This document shows, one piece after another, positions 18,242 to 25,714 of a stretch of 64,000 nt of DNA. The notes beneath the pieces were generated by a model. The model ran no database searches. It was not told where the DNA came from and saw only the letters and a program-made list of their open reading frames with translations. Position 1 is the first letter of the stretch. Each line of letters opens with the position of its first letter. The position numbers were made by a program, and so were the translations under genes. Origin of the DNA: Phocoenobacter atlanticus (lineage in GTDB: Bacteria; Pseudomonadota; Gammaproteobacteria; Enterobacterales; Pasteurellaceae); assembly GCF_030764225.1 (NCBI RefSeq), contig NZ_JASAXH010000004.1; one strand, given 5' to 3'.

Positions 18242-18846
18242 TGTGTTTTAATATAACTGAAAGCTGGAATAACTTTTCTCACCCCTTTTGTATGGCGAGC
18301 AATATTTATCACAACTTGTGATTGCTTAGGCGTAACGTGTCCCATTAAGAAAACTTCACCATTTTCAGTGAGAACTTTAACATTATTGCTTTTTACATAT
18401 ACGTTAGCCAATAGCTGCGTTTTAACTTGCGTTGTTATCCACGCATCTGTTGTGATCTGCCCAGCACCTATTTTTTTCGCAATACGTATTTCGTTATAAA
18501 CCAGTCTCACACCTTGTTGCCCTAAAGTAATTTTTCTTGCAGTATCTGCCGCAATTTTATTAGGTGCTTGACCTGCTAATAAAACTTTACCATTGTAAGA
18601 CACTATCACAACTCTTGCTTCTTCTTTTAATTGTGCATCTTTATTTAAGCGATAATTAATTTTTTCTTCTAAGGTTTCATCATCTATTTGTCTTCCTGCT
18701 GTTCGAGGATCTGTTGCCACTTTAGTTGCCGCCGCAACCGCTCCAACAGTACCTACAACAGCAGCAGTTACACAGCCTTGTAAGGATAGTAAACTAGCTG
18801 AAAGCAAAGTAATTACACTTATTTTTTTTAACGTTAAATTAAACAT
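18238..18846 (-). CDS. dolP: DolP (YraP), BON-domain outer-membrane lipoprotein
   Basis: 202 residues: lipoprotein signal peptide with lipobox LQGC, a short Ala/Val-rich linker, then two BON domains (YRLNKDAQLKEEARVVIVSYNGKVLLAG pattern, repeated as VKTQLLANVYVKSNNVKV...GEVFLMG). DolP supports outer-membrane integrity and binds anionic phospholipids at the division site. Start supported by TAAGGA. It ends the conserved lpoA-yraN-diaA-dolP run known from Enterobacterales and Haemophilus, and here overlaps ruvB. Confidence 0.93.
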   Translation of the reverse strand: MFNLTLKKISVITLLSASLLSLQGCVTAAVVGTVGAVAAATKVATDPRTAGRQIDDETLEEKINYRLNKDAQLKEEARVVIVSYNGKVLLAGQAPNKIAADTARKITLGQQGVRLVYNEIRIAKKIGAGQITTDAWITTQVKTQLLANVYVKSNNVKVLTENGEVFLMGHVTPKQSQVVINIARHTKGVRKVIPAFSYIKTQ

Positions 18847-18870
18847 AATAATATTCCTTATAAATATTAA

Positions 18871-19449
18871 TTAAGAAAAGAGCAACGTATCTATTGATTC
18901 ACACATTAAATTTAAACTAAATAAATGTCCTTCAATAATACGCATTTCATTATTAGACGCAATGGCGATTTCTGTATCTGTTTTTGCTAATAACCCAGCG
19001 GTATGATGATTATGACTACTTGTAAATGCAATAATACCTAAATTTTCATTAACCGCACTATAAATTGCATTTAAAACAATGTCTTCATTACCAAATGGAG
19101 AAAATACAATCAATATATCCCCTTCTTTTGCCACTGCTTGAAGTTGTTTTTTATAGAGTGAATGAATATCATCATCCTGCACTGACATTGTGGCTAAAAC
19201 ACCTTCAAAACTCAGCAATACACTTGGAAAGCTTGGTCGAGCTAAATCATAACGATTTGATAAATGACTCACTAAAAGTTGTGCATTACTGTAAGAACGC
19301 CCAGAACCACACACAATAATCTTATTACCTTTTAATAAACATTCAGCTATCTTTTTTGCTGCTTGCTCTATTGCTTGAGGCAATAATTCAGAAGAAGCAA
19401 GTTGGATTTGAATACTTTCCTGAAATCGATCTTTTATTTTTTGTAACAT
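18871..19449 (-). CDS. diaA: DnaA initiator-associating protein DiaA (SIS domain)
   Basis: 192 residues, single SIS (sugar isomerase) domain with the GSGRSYSNAQLLVSHLSNRYDLARP block characteristic of the GmhA/DiaA group. DiaA forms tetramers that bind several DnaA molecules and promote ordered assembly at oriC. The position between yraN and dolP is the conserved one and separates it from the phosphoheptose isomerase GmhA. The ribosome binding site is weak. An uptake-signal element separates it from yraN upstream. Confidence 0.92.
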   Translation of the reverse strand: MLQKIKDRFQESIQIQLASSELLPQAIEQAAKKIAECLLKGNKIIVCGSGRSYSNAQLLVSHLSNRYDLARPSFPSVLLSFEGVLATMSVQDDDIHSLYKKQLQAVAKEGDILIVFSPFGNEDIVLNAIYSAVNENLGIIAFTSSHNHHTAGLLAKTDTEIAIASNNEMRIIEGHLFSLNLMCESIDTLLFS

Positions 19450-19470
19450 TTTTTATTCTTATATAAAAGT

Positions 19471-19504
19471 AAGCGGTAACATTATTAAAAAAATTTGCAA
19501 ATTT
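19471..19504 (+). repeat. Single extended uptake signal sequence
   Basis: AAGCGGT (19471-19477) followed by an A/T tract and AAATTTGCAAATTT, the extended Apl-type signal. It lies between diaA and yraN and overlaps the last codon of yraN. Confidence 0.65.
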
Positions 19505-19862
19505 AATCTAAAAAATTAGGGATCCAAAGAGGTTCATTTGTTCCTTCAAAAGCAATCACGTCAAAACGACAATCTGCACTATCGAGACTTAATCCTTGTC
19601 TTGCTAACCATAAATCTGCCGCATTCAACCATTTCTGTTGTTTAGTATAAGTGATACTTTCTACAGCACTACCAAAATTTGCATTTTTACGTTGTCTAAC
19701 TTCTACAAAAACAAAGGTGGTATTTTGTTTCATAATTAAATCAAGCTCGCCACACTTAAACGTTTGGTTTGCCGCAACAAAGAGCAATCCTTTTTGTTCT
19801 AAGAATAAGCGAGCTTTTTGTTCAAAAATAGCACCTTGATGACGCATTTTATTCTGAAGCAC
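19503..19862 (-). CDS. yraN: YraN, UPF0102 nuclease-fold protein
   Basis: 119 residues, usual length for UPF0102. The PD-(D/E)XK-like core is visible as GELDLIM followed by FVFVEVR(Q/K)R, preceded by the conserved RLFLEQKGL and followed by the Trp-rich WLNAADLWL. Biochemical role is unsettled; homologues are predicted endonucleases linked to recombination or DNA uptake. The start overlaps the lpoA stop by 14 bases, so the two are probably translationally coupled. Confidence 0.93.
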   Translation of the reverse strand: MLQNKMRHQGAIFEQKARLFLEQKGLLFVAANQTFKCGELDLIMKQNTTFVFVEVRQRKNANFGSAVESITYTKQQKWLNAADLWLARQGLSLDSADCRFDVIAFEGTNEPLWIPNFLD

Positions 19863-21612
19863 TCATTTCTGAAATAGAACCACCATTATATTGTAACCAT
19901 TTCATACCTCGTTCTACATGACAATCAACACTGGCTTTTAATTCTCCTGTTAATCCTGAAATGGTAAAACCTGGAATTTGACGTAATTCGTTAAAGTGAT
20001 GAATTAACGTCCAAGCATCAGCTCCCATCGCATACAAACGCATCATCGAATAGTCATTTTTAGCAACTTTACGTGCTTTTTTATATTCTTGTGAAGATTT
20101 ATCCGTTAATAATGGAATTTCACTAAATTTAACACCATTCATTGTAATATAAAAATCTGCATTACTATTTGGAGAATGACTACGAGAAGAACTATAAATC
20201 GCAAATTGATTTGCAAAATGAGAACTACTCAGTGATTCTTTTGCCTCTAATAATTGATCAGCAGTACCCAAAAAGTAAAGAGCTTTTCCTTCTTCATTTT
20301 GTAATTTATTTACAATATCTGCTGCTTGATCATAGTACCGTACATTAGCATCATTATTGGTTAATTTTCTCCATTGAGAAACAAACGCATTTGCGGAACG
20401 TCGTCCAAAATCATTATTTGGAGCAAATACAATCACTTGGTCAATATTATCTTTATATATTTTATTTGCTGCAGAATGTGCTTCTGTTTCTGGCGCTAAT
20501 CCGTAATAACAGACCTTCGTTCTTACTCGGGAGTTTTTCGTTGCATTCAATGTTAAAATACTTAATCCATCAATATTAGATTGACTAAACATTTCATCTA
20601 CTTTTGATTTTAGTAACGGTCCAACAATAGCTTGTGCACCTGATTCTTGTGCTTTTTGTATCAAAGATGATAATGATTCAGCACTCGTATCAAAAATATT
20701 TACCGTTGTCATATCTTCTGTACCACGAGCATCATTAAATCCTTGTTGAATAATGTCACCAAGAAATTGCAAATCACCGCTTAATGGCAATAACAACGCA
20801 ATATTATCAAAGGTTGTTTGTTTAAATGTTGTAATTGCCTTCAACTCCGTTGGTAATACTTTACTTGCACTATGATTTGGATATTGCATTTTCCAATTAT
20901 TAATTGCTTGTGGCAGCACTTCTGGTGCACCCAGATTATCATTATAAAGTTCGATAAGCGATAACCATCCCGCTAATGAATATTCCCCTGATTTTATATC
21001 TGTTTGAGAAAGCATTTGTTTATTAGCACTTCTTAACAATGCCCAAATATTGTTATTATTCTGTTGATATTCAGGAATATTTGTTAAATATTTCTCCAAT
21101 AAAATACGCATTCTTACTGCTTCAATAATATTTTTTTTATTTTCTGCAATTTTTACTAAAACATTATAATAACGTTTAGTTTGAGAGTGACTTAATTGCG
21201 ATAAAGATATTGCTTTAAGAGAATGGTTTGCTTCAATATTTTTATGTTCCATCGCCATCAGTTTAGCGGTTAATAATTTGTACTCTATTCTCTGTGCATC
21301 AACCAATATAACAAGTCGTTTAAACATATTTTTTGCTTCTACAACTTTATTTTCATTTAATAATTGACGAATAGCCAATAAACGATAACTCTGTTTGGTT
21401 TCAGCATCTTTGCTGTGTACCATTTTATTAACATAAAATTCTGAGCTTGAATAAGCATCATTTTTTAGTGATTCAGTGACTTCATTTTTAAAAAGCCCCA
21501 CGCCTGTACAAGCTGATAAAAAAACAACCATTATTATTGGCATTAAAATGGTTCTTATTTTTTGTTTTAAAGTTAGCTGTTGTCGTGTATGTTTTTGTAC
21601 TAAAATAGACAT
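19849..21612 (-). CDS. lpoA: LpoA, outer-membrane lipoprotein activator of penicillin-binding protein 1A
   Basis: 587 residues from the ATG at 21612, chosen because AAGGA lies seven bases before it; an ATG five codons earlier would overlap that site. A signal peptide ends in the lipobox LSAC. The N-terminal region is TPR-like helical and the C-terminal half is a periplasmic-binding-protein-like domain (IALLLPLSGDLQFLGDIIQQGF, AIVGPLLKS, VIVFAPNNDFGRRSANAF). LpoA spans the periplasm to stimulate PBP1A peptidoglycan synthesis. It is head-to-head with rsmI and heads the minus-strand yraN-diaA-dolP run. Confidence 0.95.
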   Translation of the reverse strand: MSILVQKHTRQQLTLKQKIRTILMPIIMVVFLSACTGVGLFKNEVTESLKNDAYSSSEFYVNKMVHSKDAETKQSYRLLAIRQLLNENKVVEAKNMFKRLVILVDAQRIEYKLLTAKLMAMEHKNIEANHSLKAISLSQLSHSQTKRYYNVLVKIAENKKNIIEAVRMRILLEKYLTNIPEYQQNNNNIWALLRSANKQMLSQTDIKSGEYSLAGWLSLIELYNDNLGAPEVLPQAINNWKMQYPNHSASKVLPTELKAITTFKQTTFDNIALLLPLSGDLQFLGDIIQQGFNDARGTEDMTTVNIFDTSAESLSSLIQKAQESGAQAIVGPLLKSKVDEMFSQSNIDGLSILTLNATKNSRVRTKVCYYGLAPETEAHSAANKIYKDNIDQVIVFAPNNDFGRRSANAFVSQWRKLTNNDANVRYYDQAADIVNKLQNEEGKALYFLGTADQLLEAKESLSSSHFANQFAIYSSSRSHSPNSNADFYITMNGVKFSEIPLLTDKSSQEYKKARKVAKNDYSMMRLYAMGADAWTLIHHFNELRQIPGFTISGLTGELKASVDCHVERGMKWLQYNGGSISEMSASE

Positions 21613-21657
21613 ATAAAATTCCTTCATAACAAATTATTTAAAGATATTACTGAGCTA

Positions 21658-22533
21658 ATGAGCAAAAAGCAAATGAAAAACAATCAAAATTCTCAACAAT
21701 ATGGTAAATTATATATTGTTGCCACACCAATTGGAAATCTTAATGACATCACTCAACGAGCACTTACAACACTTGAGCAAGTTGATCTCGTTGCAGCAGA
21801 AGACACTCGCCATAGTGGATTACTACTTAGCCACTATGGAATAAAAAAACCTTTTTTTGCATTACACGATCATAATGAGCAGCAAAAAGCGACAACATTA
21901 GTTGAAAAACTACAACAAGGTTTAAATATTGCCCTTATTTCTGATGCAGGAACCCCCCTTATAAGTGACCCAGGTTTTCATTTGGTGCGTGAATGCAAAA
22001 AAAATGACATCCAAGTAATCCCCATTCCAGGTGCTTGTGCAGCTATTACTGCATTAAGTGCTGCTGGCGTTGCTTCAAATAGATTTAGTTTTGAAGGTTT
22101 TTTACCTGCTAAAACAAAAGCTCGCTGTGATAAACTTCAAGAATTAAAAGATGAAAGTCGAACACTTATTTTTTATGAATCTACTCACCGTATTTTGGAT
22201 ACTCTCCAAGATATGCAAAATATATGGGGAGATGAACGTTATATTGTTATAGCAAGAGAACTCACAAAAACGTGGGAAACCATTTATGGCAACACGTTGT
22301 CACAACTCACAAACTGGTTAAAAGAAGAAAATAATCGTACAAGAGGAGAAATTGTACTCATCGTAGAAGGAAAACTAACTAAAGAAACCGAAGAGCTCTC
22401 TCCACAAGCCATTAAAGCATTGACATTATTAACTCAAGAATTACCATTAAAAAAAGCAGCGTCTCTTGTTGCTGATATTTTTGGTTATAAAAAGAATGCA
22501 TTATACCAATATGGCTTAGCATTTCTTAAATAA
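21658..22533 (+). CDS. rsmI: 16S rRNA (cytidine1402-2'-O)-methyltransferase RsmI
   Basis: 291-residue tetrapyrrole-methylase-fold enzyme that 2'-O-methylates C1402 in the 30S P site using S-adenosylmethionine. Signature blocks: VATPIGNLNDIT, AAEDTRHSG, LISDAGTPLISDPG, PIPGACAAITAL and YESTHRI. It is divergent from lpoA with only 45 bases between starts, and convergent with tfoX six bases from its stop. This is the classical rsmI-lpoA arrangement. Confidence 0.96.
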   Translation: MSKKQMKNNQNSQQYGKLYIVATPIGNLNDITQRALTTLEQVDLVAAEDTRHSGLLLSHYGIKKPFFALHDHNEQQKATTLVEKLQQGLNIALISDAGTPLISDPGFHLVRECKKNDIQVIPIPGACAAITALSAAGVASNRFSFEGFLPAKTKARCDKLQELKDESRTLIFYESTHRILDTLQDMQNIWGDERYIVIARELTKTWETIYGNTLSQLTNWLKEENNRTRGEIVLIVEGKLTKETEELSPQAIKALTLLTQELPLKKAASLVADIFGYKKNALYQYGLAFLK

Positions 22534-22538
22534 CGACA

Positions 22539-23162
22539 TCATTTTTTCGTAAAACGTTTTCGTAGTCCAGCATTGTATAAGGCTGTATCTGCTTCTTCAA
22601 GCAGATACTCTTTTTGTTTGTTATTTAAAGTATATACAAGTTGATTATTCAATGCTCCGTGTAATTTGAACAATAGGGGTTCTGTAACATCAAACCCTTT
22701 TTCAATGAGTTTAACGAAAACATCAACTTCACCTAAATGATGTAATTCACCCACTGTTTTTATTCCATTTCGCTGCAATAATCGCTCTAAATTAATATTC
22801 ATATTAGGTAGATGACGAATTAACCTCTTTGCAGTTACTTTTTCTCTCTCTGTTTTAAGTGATTGAATTAGAGAAAGCAACCAATCTGCATCTTTAAAAA
22901 ATTTATCCCATTGATTTTCTGCAACAAAATAAAAATCACACATTAAAACAGAATTTTCATTAAAAAAAGTAGAATAATGTTCATCCCGAATAAATTCCTT
23001 AGATATCTTCAAATACAATTTATTGTCTTTATATAATCCAAACATTAAATTATCTTTGAATAAACCATAATAAGAAAAATAAGTTTTGATCACTAAACCT
23101 TCAACTATGGGTGCCAATAATTCTCTAATTTCTTTTGTCTTGTTATCTATTTTATTCATCAT
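22539..23162 (-). CDS. tfoX: Competence regulator TfoX/Sxy
   Basis: 207 residues with both halves of the family: the TfoX N-terminal domain (YFSYYGLFKDNLMFGLY, LYLKISKEF) and the C-terminal domain (MNINLERLLQRNGIKTVGEL, LFKLHGAL, LLEEADTALYNAGLR). Sxy acts with CRP at CRP-S promoters to switch on DNA uptake and transformation genes. ATG is preceded by AGGAGCT. A perfect CRP-S palindrome lies about 93 bases upstream (23255-23276), suggesting autoregulation. Its presence fits the dense uptake sequences in the window. Confidence 0.93.
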   Translation of the reverse strand: MMNKIDNKTKEIRELLAPIVEGLVIKTYFSYYGLFKDNLMFGLYKDNKLYLKISKEFIRDEHYSTFFNENSVLMCDFYFVAENQWDKFFKDADWLLSLIQSLKTEREKVTAKRLIRHLPNMNINLERLLQRNGIKTVGELHHLGEVDVFVKLIEKGFDVTEPLLFKLHGALNNQLVYTLNNKQKEYLLEEADTALYNAGLRKRFTKK

Positions 23163-23254
23163 AAGCTCCTATAAATACATAAAGATGAATATTAAAATTA
23201 ATTTTAATATCTACTATAAAATGAAATAAATAAGTAAGCTCGATTTTAAGAAAT

Positions 23255-23276
23255 TTTTGCGATCTAGATCGCAAAA
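23255..23276 (-). promoter_or_regulatory. CRP-S site upstream of tfoX
   Basis: A perfect 22-base palindrome: TTTTGC, central GATCTAGATC, GCAAAA. The C in place of T in the TGCGA half-sites is the hallmark of CRP-S sites, which need both CRP and Sxy. It lies between hemH and tfoX, in the tfoX promoter region. Confidence 0.75.
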
Positions 23277-23304
23277 TGATTATTAACCCATTGAAAAATT
23301 GAAT

Positions 23305-24255
23305 TTAAATTCTTTCTTTAATTAATTCAGTAAGCAAATGGATATGTTCACTATTCGTGTTTAATGCTGGAATATAGCGGTAAGATTTTCCACCATTTTT
23401 ACAAAAAACATCCTGATTTTCTACCGCTATTTCCTCCAAAGTTTCCAAACAATCTACTGAAAATCCTGCACAAATCACGGCTATTTCAGATATACCTTTT
23501 TTAGGATAATTTTCTAAAACTTTGTCAGTATAAGGCATCAACCATTCCTCTTTTCCAAAACGAGACTGAAAACTGAGTGACCACTTGCTTTCATCTAAAT
23601 TTAATGATGAAGCAACCAGAGAAGCGGTTTCTCGACAATGATCCGAATAAAAATCTCCTTCATTTTCATAACGTTTTGGAATACCGTGAAAAGAAAAAAG
23701 TAAGTGTTCACTTTCTTTTAATTGAATTGATGTAGCAAGGGCTTTTATATAAAGAGGGTGATTATGATAACTATGAATAAAATCAAAAGGCACCATTTTT
23801 TTATGCTGTTTTAGTGCTTTAGCAAAAGCATCAAACACAGGTGCTGTGGTGGTACTACTATATTGTGGATAAAGAGGTAATACTATTATTTTATCAACAT
23901 TTTGAGCCAATAGACTAGTGACGCCATCACTGATTGAAGGCTCGCCATAAGTCATTCCTAATTCAACAACCACATCTTGATTTTCTAAATTAAACGAATG
24001 TTGAATGGCTTGTTGTTGCTGACGAGAAATGGCTAAAAGAGGGGAACCTTGCTCTGACCATATTCTTTGGTACAGTTTTGCTATTTTAGGGGCTCGCTTT
24101 GGTAACACAATGCCATTTAAAATAGGTAACCATTTTAATCTAGGTAGATCAATCACTCTAGGATCACTTAAAAATTCTTTTAAATAACGCTTTATCGCAG
24201 GTACCGTTGGTGCATTTGGTGTCCCTAAATTTGCTAATAAAATTCCAACTTTCAT
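23305..24255 (-). CDS. hemH: Ferrochelatase HemH
   Basis: 316 residues, normal length. Inserts Fe(II) into protoporphyrin IX, the last step of haem synthesis, at the inner membrane. Family blocks: LLANLGTPNAPT, FLSDPRVID, GSPLLAISRQQ, the catalytic His in LLFSFHGIPKRY, and the C-terminal VICAGFSVDCLETLEEI. GAGGA precedes the ATG. It is co-directional with tfoX downstream but separated by the CRP-S site, so tfoX probably has its own promoter. Confidence 0.96.
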   Translation of the reverse strand: MKVGILLANLGTPNAPTVPAIKRYLKEFLSDPRVIDLPRLKWLPILNGIVLPKRAPKIAKLYQRIWSEQGSPLLAISRQQQQAIQHSFNLENQDVVVELGMTYGEPSISDGVTSLLAQNVDKIIVLPLYPQYSSTTTAPVFDAFAKALKQHKKMVPFDFIHSYHNHPLYIKALATSIQLKESEHLLFSFHGIPKRYENEGDFYSDHCRETASLVASSLNLDESKWSLSFQSRFGKEEWLMPYTDKVLENYPKKGISEIAVICAGFSVDCLETLEEIAVENQDVFCKNGGKSYRYIPALNTNSEHIHLLTELIKERI

Positions 24256-24372
24256 TTATATCCTCAAAATTTACTCTTTTTGTCTTATTATGTATATAAT
24301 TTACTGTATAATCCTAGAAATTATGGCATATCTTGGATAAAATTCCTCATTATTTTTTAAATTAAGGTAATT

Positions 24373-24480
24373 ATGAAAAAGTGGATCATCATTTTAATGT
24401 TTGTAATGGGCTTAACAGCTTGTGGTGTAAAAGGCTCTCTGTATTTTCCAACTGAACCAACCCAACATCAAACAAAATAA
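24373..24480 (+). CDS. lptM: LptM (YifL), small lipoprotein of the LPS translocon
   Basis: 35 codons: short signal peptide (KKWIIILMFVMGL), lipobox LTAC, then CGVKGSLYFP, the conserved N-terminus of LptM, and a short hydrophilic tail. LptM assists disulphide maturation of LptD in the outer-membrane LPS export complex. It lies alone between hemH (divergent) and focA, whereas it is next to lysA/dapF in many relatives. AAGGTAA precedes the ATG, and TATAAT-like sequences precede it at 24290-24315. Confidence 0.8.
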   Translation: MKKWIIILMFVMGLTACGVKGSLYFPTEPTQHQTK

Positions 24481-24651
24481 AAAATAAGCGGTATCATTCT
24501 CTTTATTTTTTACAAAAATAACCCCTATCGTTTTGAATTAACTTTAATGAATATCACAAGAACTAAAGTTAATTCTAATGATGGTTGTTAATGAAAACTA
24601 ATTTAAAACACACAATTTTAACAATGCATTAACATACAAAAGATTATTTAA

Positions 24652-24665
24652 TTGATATAGCTCAA
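24652..24665 (+). promoter_or_regulatory. FNR-like box upstream of focA-pflB
   Basis: TTGAT-ATAG-CTCAA matches the FNR consensus TTGAT-N4-ATCAA with one mismatch and lies 84 bases before the focA start. The rest of the 268-base gap holds one uptake core (AAGCGGT near 24485) and no gene. Confidence 0.55.
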
Positions 24666-24748
24666 CTTTACAAAATTCATTTTGAATCAGAGAGATGAAA
24701 GGATTATAATTCAACAAATTTTATAAACTTTCAAATTTTAGTTGAATT

Positions 24749-25579
24749 ATGATGATGTATTCTCCTGTTGAAATGGCAAAAATTGCACAAGAAGGTGCAG
24801 TATATAAAGCATTAAAAAAACCATTATATGCGTTTATCTCTGCGATCCTTGCTGGTGCATTTATTGCCATTGCATTCGTTTTTTATACCACTGTTAAAAC
24901 AGGGGCTGGTAGTATGCCTTGGGGCATTGCCAACCTTGTTGGTGGTATCGTCTTTTCACTTGGATTAATGTTATGTGTCGTATTTGGCACAGACCTCTTT
25001 ACCTCTACAACACTTACCATTATCGCTAAAGCAAGTGGTCGAATTACTTTTTCTCAAATGTTTAAAAACTGGGGAATTGTGTATGTAGGGAATTTAGTTG
25101 GAGGCGTAATTATTGTGACATTGATGTGGTTTGCAGGACAATATATGGCAGATCACGGTCAATGGGGATTAACCATTTTAAAAGTCTCACAACATAAACT
25201 ACATCATACTTGGGTAGAAGCGTTTAGTCTTGGCATTATGTGTAATGTAATGGTGTGTGCAGGTGTCTGGATGTCCTATGCAGGTAAAAGTTTAACCGAT
25301 CGTACCCTCATCTTAATTTTACCTATCGCTATGTTTGTGGCATCTGGTTTTGAACACTGTGTGGCAAATATGTTTATGGTACCGATGGGAATTTTAATTC
25401 AACACTGTGCAAGTCCTGAATTTTGGAGTGCAATTAGTATTGATCCTGCACAGTTTGCAGATTTAACTATTGGACATTTTATTAGTAGCAATCTTATTCC
25501 AGTAACATTAGGAAATATTGTAGGCGGATCATTCTTTATCGGTTTGGTTCAATGGTTTTTACATATTAGAAAACATTAA
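24749..25579 (+). CDS. focA: Formate channel FocA
   Basis: 276 residues, six hydrophobic segments, FNT family. Bidirectional formate channel in the inner membrane, exporting formate made by PflB during fermentation and re-importing it at low pH. Diagnostic blocks are GVYK-like AVYKALKKP, FGTDLFTSTTLTIIAKASGRIT, the channel-lining His in NMFMVPMGILIQHC/SGFEHCVANMF, and NLIPVTLGNIVGG. It starts with three consecutive ATG codons; the first is annotated. Followed by a paired uptake-signal element and then pflB, the classical focA-pfl order. Confidence 0.95.
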   Translation: MMMYSPVEMAKIAQEGAVYKALKKPLYAFISAILAGAFIAIAFVFYTTVKTGAGSMPWGIANLVGGIVFSLGLMLCVVFGTDLFTSTTLTIIAKASGRITFSQMFKNWGIVYVGNLVGGVIIVTLMWFAGQYMADHGQWGLTILKVSQHKLHHTWVEAFSLGIMCNVMVCAGVWMSYAGKSLTDRTLILILPIAMFVASGFEHCVANMFMVPMGILIQHCASPEFWSAISIDPAQFADLTIGHFISSNLIPVTLGNIVGGSFFIGLVQWFLHIRKH

Positions 25580-25621
25580 TTAGCACACTATTTGTTTGAT
25601 AAATTTTGGAATTTCAAATTA

Positions 25622-25677
25622 ACAAGCGGTTAGATTTAAAATAATTTTTGCAAATTTTTTATAATATGTAACCGCTT
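25622..25677. repeat. Inverted pair of uptake signal sequences between focA and pflB
   Basis: ACAAGCGGT (25622-25630) and ACCGCTT (25671-25677) flank an AT-rich spacer with TTTTTGCAAATTTTTT. The arms can pair, so transcripts would carry a hairpin between focA and pflB. Confidence 0.75.
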
Positions 25678-25714
25678 CAATTTTAACTTATCTTTAATTA
25701 TAGAGGATTTAACG

